Source of the DNA: CAVYXF01 sp963772335
GTDB taxonomy: Bacteria > Pseudomonadota > Alphaproteobacteria > Rhizobiales > Rhodomicrobiaceae
Direction of reading: 5' to 3'
Length of the DNA stretch: 64,000 nt
NCBI GenBank assembly: GCA_963772335.1
Contig: CAVYXF010000015.1
Coordinates: forward strand, 248,001-312,000
A model generated the notes under the pieces. The model did not search any database. It was not told the origin of the DNA and worked only from the letters and a program-made list of their open reading frames with translations. The stretch's first letter is position 1, and each line of letters starts with the position of its first letter. Of this stretch, positions 1-8,154 are shown piece by piece. The translations under genes and the position numbers were made by a program.

Positions 1-187
1 GGAGCGGCCAGACATGGAATGGCGCAAAGCCGAGCACCGAGACCGCGCCTGAAGCGAAGCTGAGCGCCGCGCGGCGCCAGCCGCGAAGCGCGGCGATGCC
101 GCCGGGCAAAGCTCCGGGAAATTGCGCAAGGAAAGCAGGTCGGCTGTCGGCCAGGCTCACGGGATGTGCCCCTTTCGGGGGCTGCAT
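1..187 (-). CDS. lnt: Apolipoprotein N-acyltransferase, N-terminal fragment (cut by window edge)
   Basis: Translating the minus strand from an ATG at 187 gives 62 residues that stay open to the window edge. After a polar leader comes a hydrophobic segment containing LGFAPFHVWPL, the first membrane helix typical of Lnt, which transfers an acyl chain to the N-terminal cysteine of lipoproteins at the inner membrane. The catalytic nitrilase domain lies outside the window. The gene follows corC by 57 bp in the same direction, the usual corC-lnt order of alphaproteobacteria, which supports the call. Only the N-terminus can be judged. Confidence 0.8.
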   Translation of the reverse strand, partial: MQPPKGAHPVSLADSRPAFLAQFPGALPGGIAALRGWRRAALSFASGAVSVLGFAPFHVWPL

Positions 188-244
188 CGCCTATCAGGGA
201 ACCAAAGGCAAGCGGCATACCAAGGCGCCACTTGGCCGCGCTGC

Positions 245-1210
245 TTATTTGAATGCCAGAACAGCCCCACTCTCCGCAGCAGCAGCCTCGGCCGGCATTT
301 TCCCCGGCTTGATCCGCACCCGCTTGATTCGCCGGCCATCCGCGTCCAGGATCTCGAACAGATAGCCCGCCCGATGGCCGATCACCTCGCCGGGGGCGGG
401 CACGCGGCCTAGCATCGAGAAAATCAGCCCGCCGATCGTATCGATATCCTCATCACTCCGACTGGCCAGGGCGTGGCCGATGCGCCGCTCCACCTCATCG
501 ATGTCCGCGCGGGCGTCGGCAATGTAGCTCTCGCCGTCCTGAACGATCATTGGTGCATGGCTGGTATCGTGCTCATCCTCAATATTGCCGACAACCTCTT
601 CCAGCAGGTCTTCGATAGAGACCAGGCCGTCGGTGCCGCCATATTCGTCGATAACCAGAGCCAGATGGATGTGCCGGTTCTGCATCCGCACGAGGAGGTC
701 GAGTGCCGACATCGAGGCCGGCGCGAAGATCACATCGCGCACAATCGCGGCCTCCGCGATGGTCGTGCTCAGGTCGACCTTGCCGATATTGAGTGGATCG
801 ATCGTCACCTGCGCCTTTCCACCGGTCAGCCAGCCAAGCAGATCCTTGACGTGAACCATGCCGACCGGCTCGTCCAGCGTGTCGCGATAGACCGGAATAC
901 GCGAATGGCCTGCCTTGGAAATCAGCGCCATGACATCGCCCATGGTCGCACTCTCGTCGATGGCGACGATATCGACGCGCGGCACCATCACATCTTCGAG
1001 ACGCAGGTCCTTGAATTGGAGGACGCGGCTAAGCATGGCCCGCTCCCGCGGGGTGAACGTTGCGCCGTCATCTTCGCGCAGCGCCTCCTCTATGATGGCG
1101 CGCGCATCGGCGCCGCCGGAAAAGCCCAAATTGGCGGCGAGACGATTGAACCAACTCGGGCCGTTTTCGCTGCGCTCGCTGTTTGCAAAACTGGATTTGT
1201 TGTTGCTCAT
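245..1210 (-). CDS. corC: HlyC/CorC-family CBS-domain protein
   Basis: The 321-residue protein has a polar N-terminus, a paired CBS module at about residues 70-195 (starts VMVPRVDIVAID) and a C-terminal CorC_HlyC transporter-associated domain at about 210-295 (DTIGGLIFSMLGRVPAPGE). It lacks the membrane DUF21 domain of larger relatives and so should be cytosolic. The family is linked to magnesium and cobalt efflux and envelope homeostasis, but the biochemical role is not settled. It starts with ATG 15 bp after ybeY ends and sits between ybeY and lnt, the standard order, so it is probably transcribed with the miaB-phoH-ybeY operon. Confidence 0.9.
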   Translation of the reverse strand: MSNNKSSFANSERSENGPSWFNRLAANLGFSGGADARAIIEEALREDDGATFTPRERAMLSRVLQFKDLRLEDVMVPRVDIVAIDESATMGDVMALISKAGHSRIPVYRDTLDEPVGMVHVKDLLGWLTGGKAQVTIDPLNIGKVDLSTTIAEAAIVRDVIFAPASMSALDLLVRMQNRHIHLALVIDEYGGTDGLVSIEDLLEEVVGNIEDEHDTSHAPMIVQDGESYIADARADIDEVERRIGHALASRSDEDIDTIGGLIFSMLGRVPAPGEVIGHRAGYLFEILDADGRRIKRVRIKPGKMPAEAAAAESGAVLAFK

Positions 1211-1225
1211 GGTGGGGTCAAAGGC

Positions 1226-1796
1226 TCAGCCGGCGAACGGCTGCTCCTCCTCGAGATAACTCCTATAGGGATCGGGAATATTTAATGTCGCCAGGATGCG
1301 ACGCTCCAATGCCTCCATTCTCTCGGCATCGGAATCATTGTCGTGATCATGGCCGGCGAGATGCAACAGGCCATGCACCGTCAAATGGGCAAGATGATGG
1401 AGTAAGGGTTTGCCCTCAGTCACAGATTCGTGCGCGACCGTCTCGTAGGCAATAACGATATCGCCGGACGGCACCGCACACAGCATGCGCAAGCCGCGGC
1501 GCAGCCGGAAACGACAACACATTGGTAGGCTTATCCTGGCCACGGAAACGCGCGTTCAGCTCTCGTACAGCCGCATCGGAGGACAATGCGATCGCAATGT
1601 CGGCATTGGCGAGGGGCGGCACAAATCGGGCAGCCGCGTTGACCGCCTCATGCACGATAAGCACAGCACCTTGCAGATTGCGCCATGCGTCGTCGAGAAT
1701 GACGACGCCGGCGGGACTAGGCCCAGGCTCGTCGTCGGACGCAATATCCGTCTCGCCCGGAGGCGGCGTCACGTCCACCATGCTACACTCGATCAT
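1226..1796 (-). pseudogene. ybeY: Endoribonuclease YbeY, apparent frameshift
   Basis: YbeY is a zinc-dependent endoribonuclease needed for 16S rRNA 3'-end maturation and ribosome quality control. The N-terminal half reads from the ATG at 1796 through the family motif FRGQDKPTNVLSFPAAP. The C-terminal half continues in another frame with SGDIVIAYETVAHE and the metal-binding HGLLHLAGHDHD. The frames cross near 1485-1500, within a GC-rich run (ccgcggc); skipping one base or restoring two rejoins them into a protein of about 189 residues, a normal length. Both halves are otherwise well conserved, and the gene is important in most bacteria, so a sequencing or assembly error is at least as likely as real inactivation. 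Confidence 0.85.
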
Positions 1797-1821
1797 CTTA
1801 CCTATTCATGCTTATTCCGCA

Positions 1822-2835
1822 TCAGCTGGCTCTTTCATAAGCCTCGACGATGCGGGCCACCAATTCATGGCGTACCACATCGGCGGCTGTAAACGGAATA
1901 TGCGCGATTCCCTTTACATTCCCTAATATAGTGATCGCTTCGTACAATCCGGAGGCCTGGCCGAGCGGAAGATCGACCTGCGACGGATCACCGGTCACGA
2001 TCATTTTGCTGCCTTCGCCCAGCCGCGTCAGAAACATCTTCATCTGCATGGTCGTACAATTCTGCGCCTCGTCAAGGATGGCGATCGCATGACTGAGGGT
2101 CCGGCCGCGCATAAACGCAAGCGGTGCGATTTCGATGATGCCGGTATCGAGGCCGCGCTCGACCTTCTCAGGAGGTAGCACGTCGTAAAGCGCATCGTAA
2201 AGCGGGCGCAAATACGGATCGACCTTTTCGCGCATATCGCCGGGTAGAAAGCCGAGCCGTTCGCCAGCTTCGACGGCCGGCCGCGAGAGGATGAGCCGCT
2301 CGACTTCTCCGCGCTCCAGACATCCCGCAGCATAGGCCACTGCCAGGTAGGTCTTGCCGGTGCCGGCTGGCCCGGTTCCGAATGTAAGCGTTTGCGACTG
2401 CAGCGCCTGCATATAAGCCGTCTGCATTGGCGTGCGGGCGGTAATGACGCGCTTACGCGTGCGCAGCTGCCCAAGCTCAGGAGTGCCGCCCTCGCTCTTG
2501 TCTAATTTTACCCCCGCACGGGCATGACGGATGGCGCCGTCGATATCGCCAACGCTGATGCTTTGGCCCGATTTCAACCGGACATAGAGCTCTTCAAGTA
2601 CGCTCTGGGCGAGCGCACAGCTGCTTTCGGGACCTTTGAGGAGGACGACATTGCCATGCACGACCGCCTGGACCCCAAGCCGATCTTCGAGCAGCGAGAG
2701 ATGGGCATCGAACTCGCCCAGAAGATCGGCCAGCAGCCTGTTGTCGTCGAACTGAAGTTCCGTCCGGAAATCGGTTGGGCGGGATTTTCCCGCACTTCGC
2801 GTTGATTGAGATGCGCCACCACGCAGTTGAGCCAA
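1822..2835 (-). CDS. phoH: PhoH-family ATPase (YbeZ-like)
   Basis: A 337-residue PhoH-like P-loop ATPase. Walker A is GPAGTGKT at residues 155-162, followed by the family signature LSRPAVEAGERLGFLPGD and a Walker B-like AILDEAQN. PhoH/YbeZ proteins associate with YbeY and are thought to act in RNA processing; the next gene here is ybeY. I take the TTG at 2835 as start because AGGAG lies just upstream. It begins 14 bp after miaB ends, consistent with one operon. Confidence 0.92.
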   Translation of the reverse strand: MAQLRGGASQSTRSAGKSRPTDFRTELQFDDNRLLADLLGEFDAHLSLLEDRLGVQAVVHGNVVLLKGPESSCALAQSVLEELYVRLKSGQSISVGDIDGAIRHARAGVKLDKSEGGTPELGQLRTRKRVITARTPMQTAYMQALQSQTLTFGTGPAGTGKTYLAVAYAAGCLERGEVERLILSRPAVEAGERLGFLPGDMREKVDPYLRPLYDALYDVLPPEKVERGLDTGIIEIAPLAFMRGRTLSHAIAILDEAQNCTTMQMKMFLTRLGEGSKMIVTGDPSQVDLPLGQASGLYEAITILGNVKGIAHIPFTAADVVRHELVARIVEAYERAS

Positions 2836-2849
2836 ACACGCTCTCCTAG

Positions 2850-4268
2850 TCAGCTCAAAAATTCAGCCGTATGCGGCATTTCGGTATCGGAGCCGGTTAC
2901 ATCGGCATTAAATCGTTTCATACCAGATCTGGTTCCAGCAATTATGACACCATGCAAGCTGTTTGGGCCAGCCTCAGTAATCCTTACAGGAAAGATTTCT
3001 CCGATCCGTGCCCTGTCTGCTTCTACATGCACGGCCTGAAGATAGGGTGAACGCCCCGCGATCTGCCCGGGCTTGCGGCCTGAACGCTCGAACAGAACCG
3101 CGAGCTCGCGCCCAACCTGCGCCGTATTGAAGGCCGCCTGCTGTGCGTTCAGCCTTTCCTGCAGGACGGCGAGGCGCTCGGCCTTTTCCGAATCGGGCAC
3201 CTGATCGGCCATGGTGGCGGCCGGCGTTCCGGGCCGCGGGCTGTATTTGAAGGAATAGGCCTGCGCAAAGCCGACCTCCTCCACGATCGATAAGGTTGCG
3301 CCGAAATCCGCCGCGGTCTCGCCGGGAAAGCCAACGATGATATCGGTCGAGAGCGCAAGATCAGGCCGTGCGCTGCGAATGCACTCAACGAGGCGCAGGT
3401 AGTGTGCGCACGTATGCCGGCGGTTCATTGCAGCCAGGATGCGGTCTGACCCGGCCTGGAACGGCAGATGCAGATAGGGCATCAGGGCTGGAATATCGCG
3501 ATGCGCGGCAATCAGGTCGTCGCTCATATCGGCCGGATGGCTGGTGGTATAGCGAAGCCGCGCAATCCCTGGAATCTCAGCAAGCGCCGCGAGCAGGCGC
3601 GCAAGGCTCCAGGCGCGGCCATCGGGACCTTCGCCCGCATAGGTATTGACGTTCTGGCCCAGCACCGTGATCTCGCGCACGCCAAAGCCGGCAAGCTTCC
3701 TTCCCTCGGCCATCACTGCCGCGACCGGCCGCGAAAATTCCGCGCCCCGCGTATAGGGCACCACGCAGAACGTGCAGAACTTGTCGCAGCCCTCCTGGAT
3801 GGTCAGGAATGCCGCGGGCGCTTGCCCATCGCGCCTCGCGGGGAGCGCCGCGAACTTGTCCTCGGCCGGAAACGCGGTCTCGACCAGCTTGCCCTCGCCG
3901 TCCTGAACACGGCGCACCAGCTCAGCCAGGCGGTGGTAGCTCTGCGGCCCAACAACCAAATCGACGAGCGGCGCCCGTGCTATAATCTCGGCGCCCTCCG
4001 CCTGGGCCACACATCCGGCAACGGCGATGGTCGTCTCCCGGCCCTCAATGCGCCGTCTGTCGCGGATGAGCCGCAACCGTCCCAGTTCGGAATAGATCTT
4101 TTCGGCCGCCTTTTCCCGAATATGGCAGGTGTTCAGCACGATCAGATCGGCGGCCTCCATATCTGCCGTCTCGGCATAACCCTCTAAAGCCATGGCTTCG
4201 CCCATGCGAACGCTATCATAGACGTTCATCTGGCAGCCATAGCTCTTGATATGGACCTTCTTCTGCAA
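2850..4268 (-). CDS. miaB: tRNA-2-methylthio-N6-dimethylallyladenosine synthase
   Basis: A 472-residue radical-SAM methylthiotransferase that converts i6A37 to ms2i6A37 in tRNAs reading U-starting codons. The N-terminal UPF0004 domain has the three auxiliary-cluster cysteines C12 (YGCQMN), C48 (NTCHIR) and C86 (AGCVAQ). The radical-SAM CxxxCxxC motif is C161/C165/C168 (GCDKFCTFCVVPYTRG). A C-terminal TRAM domain follows at about 375-440. The start is TTG at 4268 with AGGAGC about 9 nt upstream. It lies between plsC and phoH on the same strand. Confidence 0.95.
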   Translation of the reverse strand: MQKKVHIKSYGCQMNVYDSVRMGEAMALEGYAETADMEAADLIVLNTCHIREKAAEKIYSELGRLRLIRDRRRIEGRETTIAVAGCVAQAEGAEIIARAPLVDLVVGPQSYHRLAELVRRVQDGEGKLVETAFPAEDKFAALPARRDGQAPAAFLTIQEGCDKFCTFCVVPYTRGAEFSRPVAAVMAEGRKLAGFGVREITVLGQNVNTYAGEGPDGRAWSLARLLAALAEIPGIARLRYTTSHPADMSDDLIAAHRDIPALMPYLHLPFQAGSDRILAAMNRRHTCAHYLRLVECIRSARPDLALSTDIIVGFPGETAADFGATLSIVEEVGFAQAYSFKYSPRPGTPAATMADQVPDSEKAERLAVLQERLNAQQAAFNTAQVGRELAVLFERSGRKPGQIAGRSPYLQAVHVEADRARIGEIFPVRITEAGPNSLHGVIIAGTRSGMKRFNADVTGSDTEMPHTAEFLS

Positions 4269-4307
4269 AGCTTTTAGCTCCTGCCGCGAAAGAGGGGTGC
4301 AGACCGC

Positions 4308-5111
4308 TCAGGCCACCACGCCAACGTCCCGTGGACGGCCGGTGATCAGCCGGGAGAAATCATCACGCACCCGGCTGTGCGCATGCTCGGCGAGCTTCTT
4401 GCGGTTACCGACAATCGCCATCGAGACCGGCTTGCCGAAGCGGACATGCACGTCCAGCGGGCCACCCTTCAGCACACCCCAGGCATGGCTTAGCATATCC
4501 ATATCGCCATACCAAGCCACGGCCGGGCGCTGCTGCCGGTTCATCGGCAGACCATGGACACGCGTATAGACGATCGCGACCGTCTGCAGCATATGGCCGT
4601 CGTGATCGGAGCCATTTGGCTCGACGGCAGCGAACAGCGAGCTCTTGAACGGCAGCACCTGGTTGCCGTCGCTGCTGGTCCCTTCTGCGAACAGCACGAC
4701 GCGTTCGCCGGCATCCAGCCGCTCAATCACCGTATTGGCGGTTTCCTTCACCGAGGAGCGCCGGTTGCGATCTACAAATACCGAGCGCTGCAGCTTGGCC
4801 AGCCAGGAGACGAACGGCCAGCCTGCAACTTCCTGCTTGGCGATGAAGCTGAGCGGCGTGATCCCGCTCAGAACCGGAATATCGAGCCAGGAGATGTGAT
4901 TCGACACGAACAGCACCGCACCGCCCGCCGGCGGCTCGCCGCTCACATGAACGCGCACCCCCATCAAGCGGCAGACCAGCCGATGATACCACGACGGCAG
5001 ATGTTTGCGCATCGGCGTGCCGCTGGCAATGAACACCGCCTGCACCGGCATCAGAGGAAAAGTCAGCAACATGAAAAGCGTGAGGATGAAGCTGGCGCGA
5101 ATGACCGCCAT
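4308..5111 (-). CDS. 1-acyl-sn-glycerol-3-phosphate acyltransferase (PlsC/OlsA-like)
   Basis: A PlsC-family acyltransferase of 267 residues. One N-terminal hydrophobic helix precedes the catalytic NHxxxxD motif (NHISWLDI) and the substrate-binding FAEGTSSDG block. It should acylate lysophosphatidate at the cytoplasmic face of the inner membrane. In rhizobia, related proteins acylate lyso-ornithine lipid, so either substrate is possible. I chose ATG 5111 because a GGAG lies about 10 nt upstream; an upstream in-frame start at 5147 has no such support. It heads the operon with miaB. Confidence 0.85.
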   Translation of the reverse strand: MAVIRASFILTLFMLLTFPLMPVQAVFIASGTPMRKHLPSWYHRLVCRLMGVRVHVSGEPPAGGAVLFVSNHISWLDIPVLSGITPLSFIAKQEVAGWPFVSWLAKLQRSVFVDRNRRSSVKETANTVIERLDAGERVVLFAEGTSSDGNQVLPFKSSLFAAVEPNGSDHDGHMLQTVAIVYTRVHGLPMNRQQRPAVAWYGDMDMLSHAWGVLKGGPLDVHVRFGKPVSMAIVGNRKKLAEHAHSRVRDDFSRLITGRPRDVGVVA

Positions 5112-5614
5112 AGACGGGCTCCTGCTGTGGGCGATACCGCAGCGCACACTATCGCCGAATGCGCTGCGCCGCCAGCGGCGAACGACGCGGATTTTGCCCG
5201 CGGCAAACTACCCCGCCGACGGGCTGCCGGGATAGGTATTTTTACAGTATGCGGAGGAAGTGGCTTACCAGCAACAAACCGCACAAAAATGTGGCCGGCG
5301 GTCCGTTGGGTTACTCAATACCGCCGCGCGTAAGCCGGAAAATTCCGAATCCCCTCTCCGCCCGCTCGAATCGTTTTTCGTGGCGGATCAATACAATACG
5401 TAATCAATGAACGAGGACGAAATTGCCGGAAGCGCGCGTGCAATTAGGGCACAGCAGCCGCAAGTTGCATGCATGATGATGGCTTGACGCTTGCGTAAAG
5501 CCCACTCGCGGGTATGACTGGAGGGTGAGACGGGACTTGCGTCATGCCGCCGCGGCACAGGGGAATGGGCGCACGGCAGCAAATCGCAGCAAATCAGGGA
5601 GAAGAGAAAACGCC
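5112..5614. other. Gene-free interval between plsC and the FadL-type gene
   Basis: About 500 bp separate two divergent genes. I see no convincing coding frame here. It must hold the promoters of both transcription units, but I could not assign boxes confidently. Confidence 0.5.
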
Positions 5615-6992
5615 ATGCGTTTTTCGGGGGGGAAATACGGTGTCTGCCTGGCGGCACTCGCCTGTGCAGCGACGGGTTTGAGCACTGAGGCACAAGCCGG
5701 TGCGTTTGCGGTGCGTGAACAATCAGCCTATTTCCAGGGCATGTCATTCGCCGGTTCCGCCGCAGGCGATTCGTTGAGCTCGATGTTCTGGAACTCGGCG
5801 GCCGCTGCGGCCGCGCCGGGGTTCAACAGCGAGAGCCACGTTGCCCTCGTCGTCCCGCATACCGAGATTACTGCCGACGGCACGTCAGCCCTCGTCGCCC
5901 TTGGTCTCGACGCGAATAGCGGCAGCCTCGGCGACCCAACCGTTGTTCCGGCGAGCTACTACAATTACCAGCTTAACGATCGCCTGTTCCTCGGCATGGC
6001 GCTGAACGGCAGCTTTGGTTTCACAACCAAGCCCGAACATCTCGACTTCGCCGGGACGCCGATCGCTACCACCTCGCGCATTTTTACGCTGAACTTCAAC
6101 CCGACCGTCGCTTACAAGCTCACACCTGCGCTCACCGTCGGTGTCGGCGCGCAGATCCTCTATGCCGATCTGCGGCTGCGCAGCTCCAATTCCGAGGCTG
6201 TGACCGCGCTGGCGACTGCCGGCGTGCCAGGCGGGCCGATTGTGTCTGCCGGGCGCACGACGGAAGCCGATGACTGGGGCTTCGGTGGGACCGCGGGCGT
6301 CCTCTGGCAGCCGAACCCGGGCACCACCATTGGCGTGGGTTACCGCTCCCAGATCGAGCTGGAAGGCAAAGGTACCTGCGAGGGGTTCGGCCTGTCCAAC
6401 CTAGCAACTGCTGGTCTTACCGGTGGCAATCCGTTCGGCTGTCTTACGCGCGCCAACGTGAGCGCCGATCTGACGCTCCCCGATATGGTCACCGCCAGCT
6501 TCCGCCAGCAGCTGAGTGAGCGCCTGACACTGCTCGGCACGCTGGAGTGGACCAATTGGAGCGTGGTCGGCGATCGGGCCGATTTCAGAAGCGGCGGACA
6601 GATCGTCGACACGTTCCCGCTTGGTTACGATGATGGCTGGTTCGCCTCCGTCGGCGCCGAATACAAATGGACGCCGGACACGACCTTGCGCGCTGGTGTC
6701 GGTTATGAGTGGTCGCCGGTATCGGACGAGGTGCGCAATGTGTCTCTGCCCGACAATGACCGCGTCTGGCTCAGCGTTGGCGCGAGCACCAAGTTTGACC
6801 GAGAAGTATATCGGTCGACCTCGCCTACACCCACCTGTTCGTGAAGGATGCGCCAATCACCACGACGGCCGATCTGGGCGGGGTCCCAGTCATTTGCTCG
6901 ATGCCGAGGCGGAGGGTGACATCGACATCATTGCCGCCAGCTTCAAATATAAGTGGGGCGGCGGCGAGCCCGCGCTGGAGCCGTTGAAGTAA
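5615..6992 (+). pseudogene. OmpP1/FadL-family outer-membrane porin, two apparent frameshifts near the 3' end
   Basis: The protein has a signal peptide (about residues 1-28, ending TEAQA) and then the family N-terminus AGAFAVREQSAYFQG, a variant of the NPA-type hatch region, and beta-barrel strands. FadL proteins import long-chain fatty acids and other hydrophobic compounds. ATG 5615 follows GGGAGAAGAG. The initial frame runs to a stop at 6844. Family-like sequence continues in a second frame (SVDLAYTHLFVKDAPITTTA, from about 6805) and then a third (LLDAEAEGDIDIIAASFKYK) ending at 6992, just before a terminator. The switches lie near 6800-6808 and 6877-6891, the latter in a G/C run. Either the last strands are lost or the read is wrong there. 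A barrel without its last strand would probably not assemble. Confidence 0.85.
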
Positions 6993-7020
6993 CAGCGCAG
7001 GCTCAGACAAATGTGCAGAC

Positions 7021-7046
7021 AAGCCGGCCACGAGCCGGCTTTTTCG
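7021..7046 (+). terminator. Rho-independent terminator after the FadL-type gene
   Basis: A perfect 8-bp stem (aagccggc / gccggctt) with a 5-nt loop runs into a T-rich tail. It lies 29 bp after the restored stop at 6992, which supports 6992 as the true gene end. Confidence 0.85.
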
Positions 7047-7048
7047 TC

Positions 7049-7414
7049 TCAAATCCAGACGTCGCTCTGAGCCGTGCGCTCGCCGCCTGCATCCCCCGTA
7101 TTGGTCGTCCCGCGCGGCTCGATGAGCATGAGCTTCACTTCCTTCTCGGCGAATGGCTTGTGCTCGATCCCCTTTGGCACCACGAACAGCTCGCCAGGGC
7201 CGATCCGCACCGACTGATCGCGGAAGTCTATGCGTAGCTCGCCCTCGATTACGAAAAAAGTCTCATCGGTTTCCGGATGGCTGTGCCAGATGAAGTCGCC
7301 TTCAAGTTTGACGATCTTGAACTGGTAGTCATTCATTTCGGCAATAACTCTCGGCTGCCACTGGTCGTTTATGAGATTAAACTTCCTGCCGAGATTGATC
7401 GCCTCATAAGCCAT
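7049..7414 (-). CDS. Cupin-domain protein
   Basis: A 121-residue single-domain cupin. Motif 1 is HSHPETDETFFVIEGE at about residues 45-60 with the His/His/Glu metal ligands. Motif 2 is around PGELFVVPKGIEHKPFA at about 72-88. Such small cupins bind a metal and may be dioxygenases, isomerases or ligand sensors; the substrate cannot be read from the sequence. It lies between the FadL-type gene (convergent) and kdpE (same strand, 44 bp), so it may be read through from the kdp operon, but no functional link to potassium is evident. Confidence 0.8.
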   Translation of the reverse strand: MAYEAINLGRKFNLINDQWQPRVIAEMNDYQFKIVKLEGDFIWHSHPETDETFFVIEGELRIDFRDQSVRIGPGELFVVPKGIEHKPFAEKEVKLMLIEPRGTTNTGDAGGERTAQSDVWI

Positions 7415-7458
7415 GGCTAGCTTCTCTCCGCGAAACTTCGTTTACAACGAGGTAGTGC

Positions 7459-8154
7459 CTAAGCCGCGTTCATGATCAGCCGGTAGCCGACGCCCGGTTC
7501 GCTCTCGATGAACTGCGGGTTGGCCGGGTCATCGCCAAGCTTCTGGCGCAGGTGGCCGATATAGATGCGCAGATAATGCACATCCTCGACATGGGCGGGC
7601 CCCCACACCTCCTTCAGGATCTGCCGGTGTGTGACGATGCGCCCGGCATTCTGGGCGAGCATCTTCAGAAGCTCGAACTCCTTACGGGTGAGCTTCACAT
7701 CCTGGCCGGCAACCGACACCTTATGGCGCGGCACGTCGACCACTAGTTCGCCGACCACCACCTCGGCGCTTTGCGCAAAGCCCTGAAGACGGGCTCTGAG
7801 CGCCGCACGCACCCTGGCCAGGAGTTCATCGATGCTGAACGGCTTCACCACATAGTCGTTCGCGCCATTGTCCAGCGCAAAGACCTTTTCGCTATCTTTC
7901 GTGCGCACCGACAGCACGATGATCGGCACATCCGACCACTCCCGGATGCGGGCGATGACTTGCTGCCCGTCAATGTCGGGAAGCCCGAGATCGAGGATTA
8001 CCAGGCTCGGCTGGCTGGTCGCGCATTTGGCAATGCCTTCTTCGCCGGCTGGTGCTTCAACCACGTCATAGCCATTCGCCGAAAGGCTGATCCGCAAAAA
8101 CTTACGGATCTGCGGCTCGTCATCAACAACCAGAATGCGTTTTGCGCCAGTCAC
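7459..8154 (-). CDS. kdpE: KdpE response regulator
   Basis: An OmpR-family regulator of 231 residues. The receiver domain has acidic residues at DDE (11-13) and phospho-acceptor D55 (VILDLGLPD). A C-terminal winged helix ends GVGYRLIMNAA. Phosphorylated by KdpD, it should activate kdpFABC at low potassium. ATG 8154 overlaps the kdpD stop (ATGA), so the pair is translationally coupled at the end of the kdp operon. Confidence 0.95.
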   Translation of the reverse strand: MTGAKRILVVDDEPQIRKFLRISLSANGYDVVEAPAGEEGIAKCATSQPSLVILDLGLPDIDGQQVIARIREWSDVPIIVLSVRTKDSEKVFALDNGANDYVVKPFSIDELLARVRAALRARLQGFAQSAEVVVGELVVDVPRHKVSVAGQDVKLTRKEFELLKMLAQNAGRIVTHRQILKEVWGPAHVEDVHYLRIYIGHLRQKLGDDPANPQFIESEPGVGYRLIMNAA

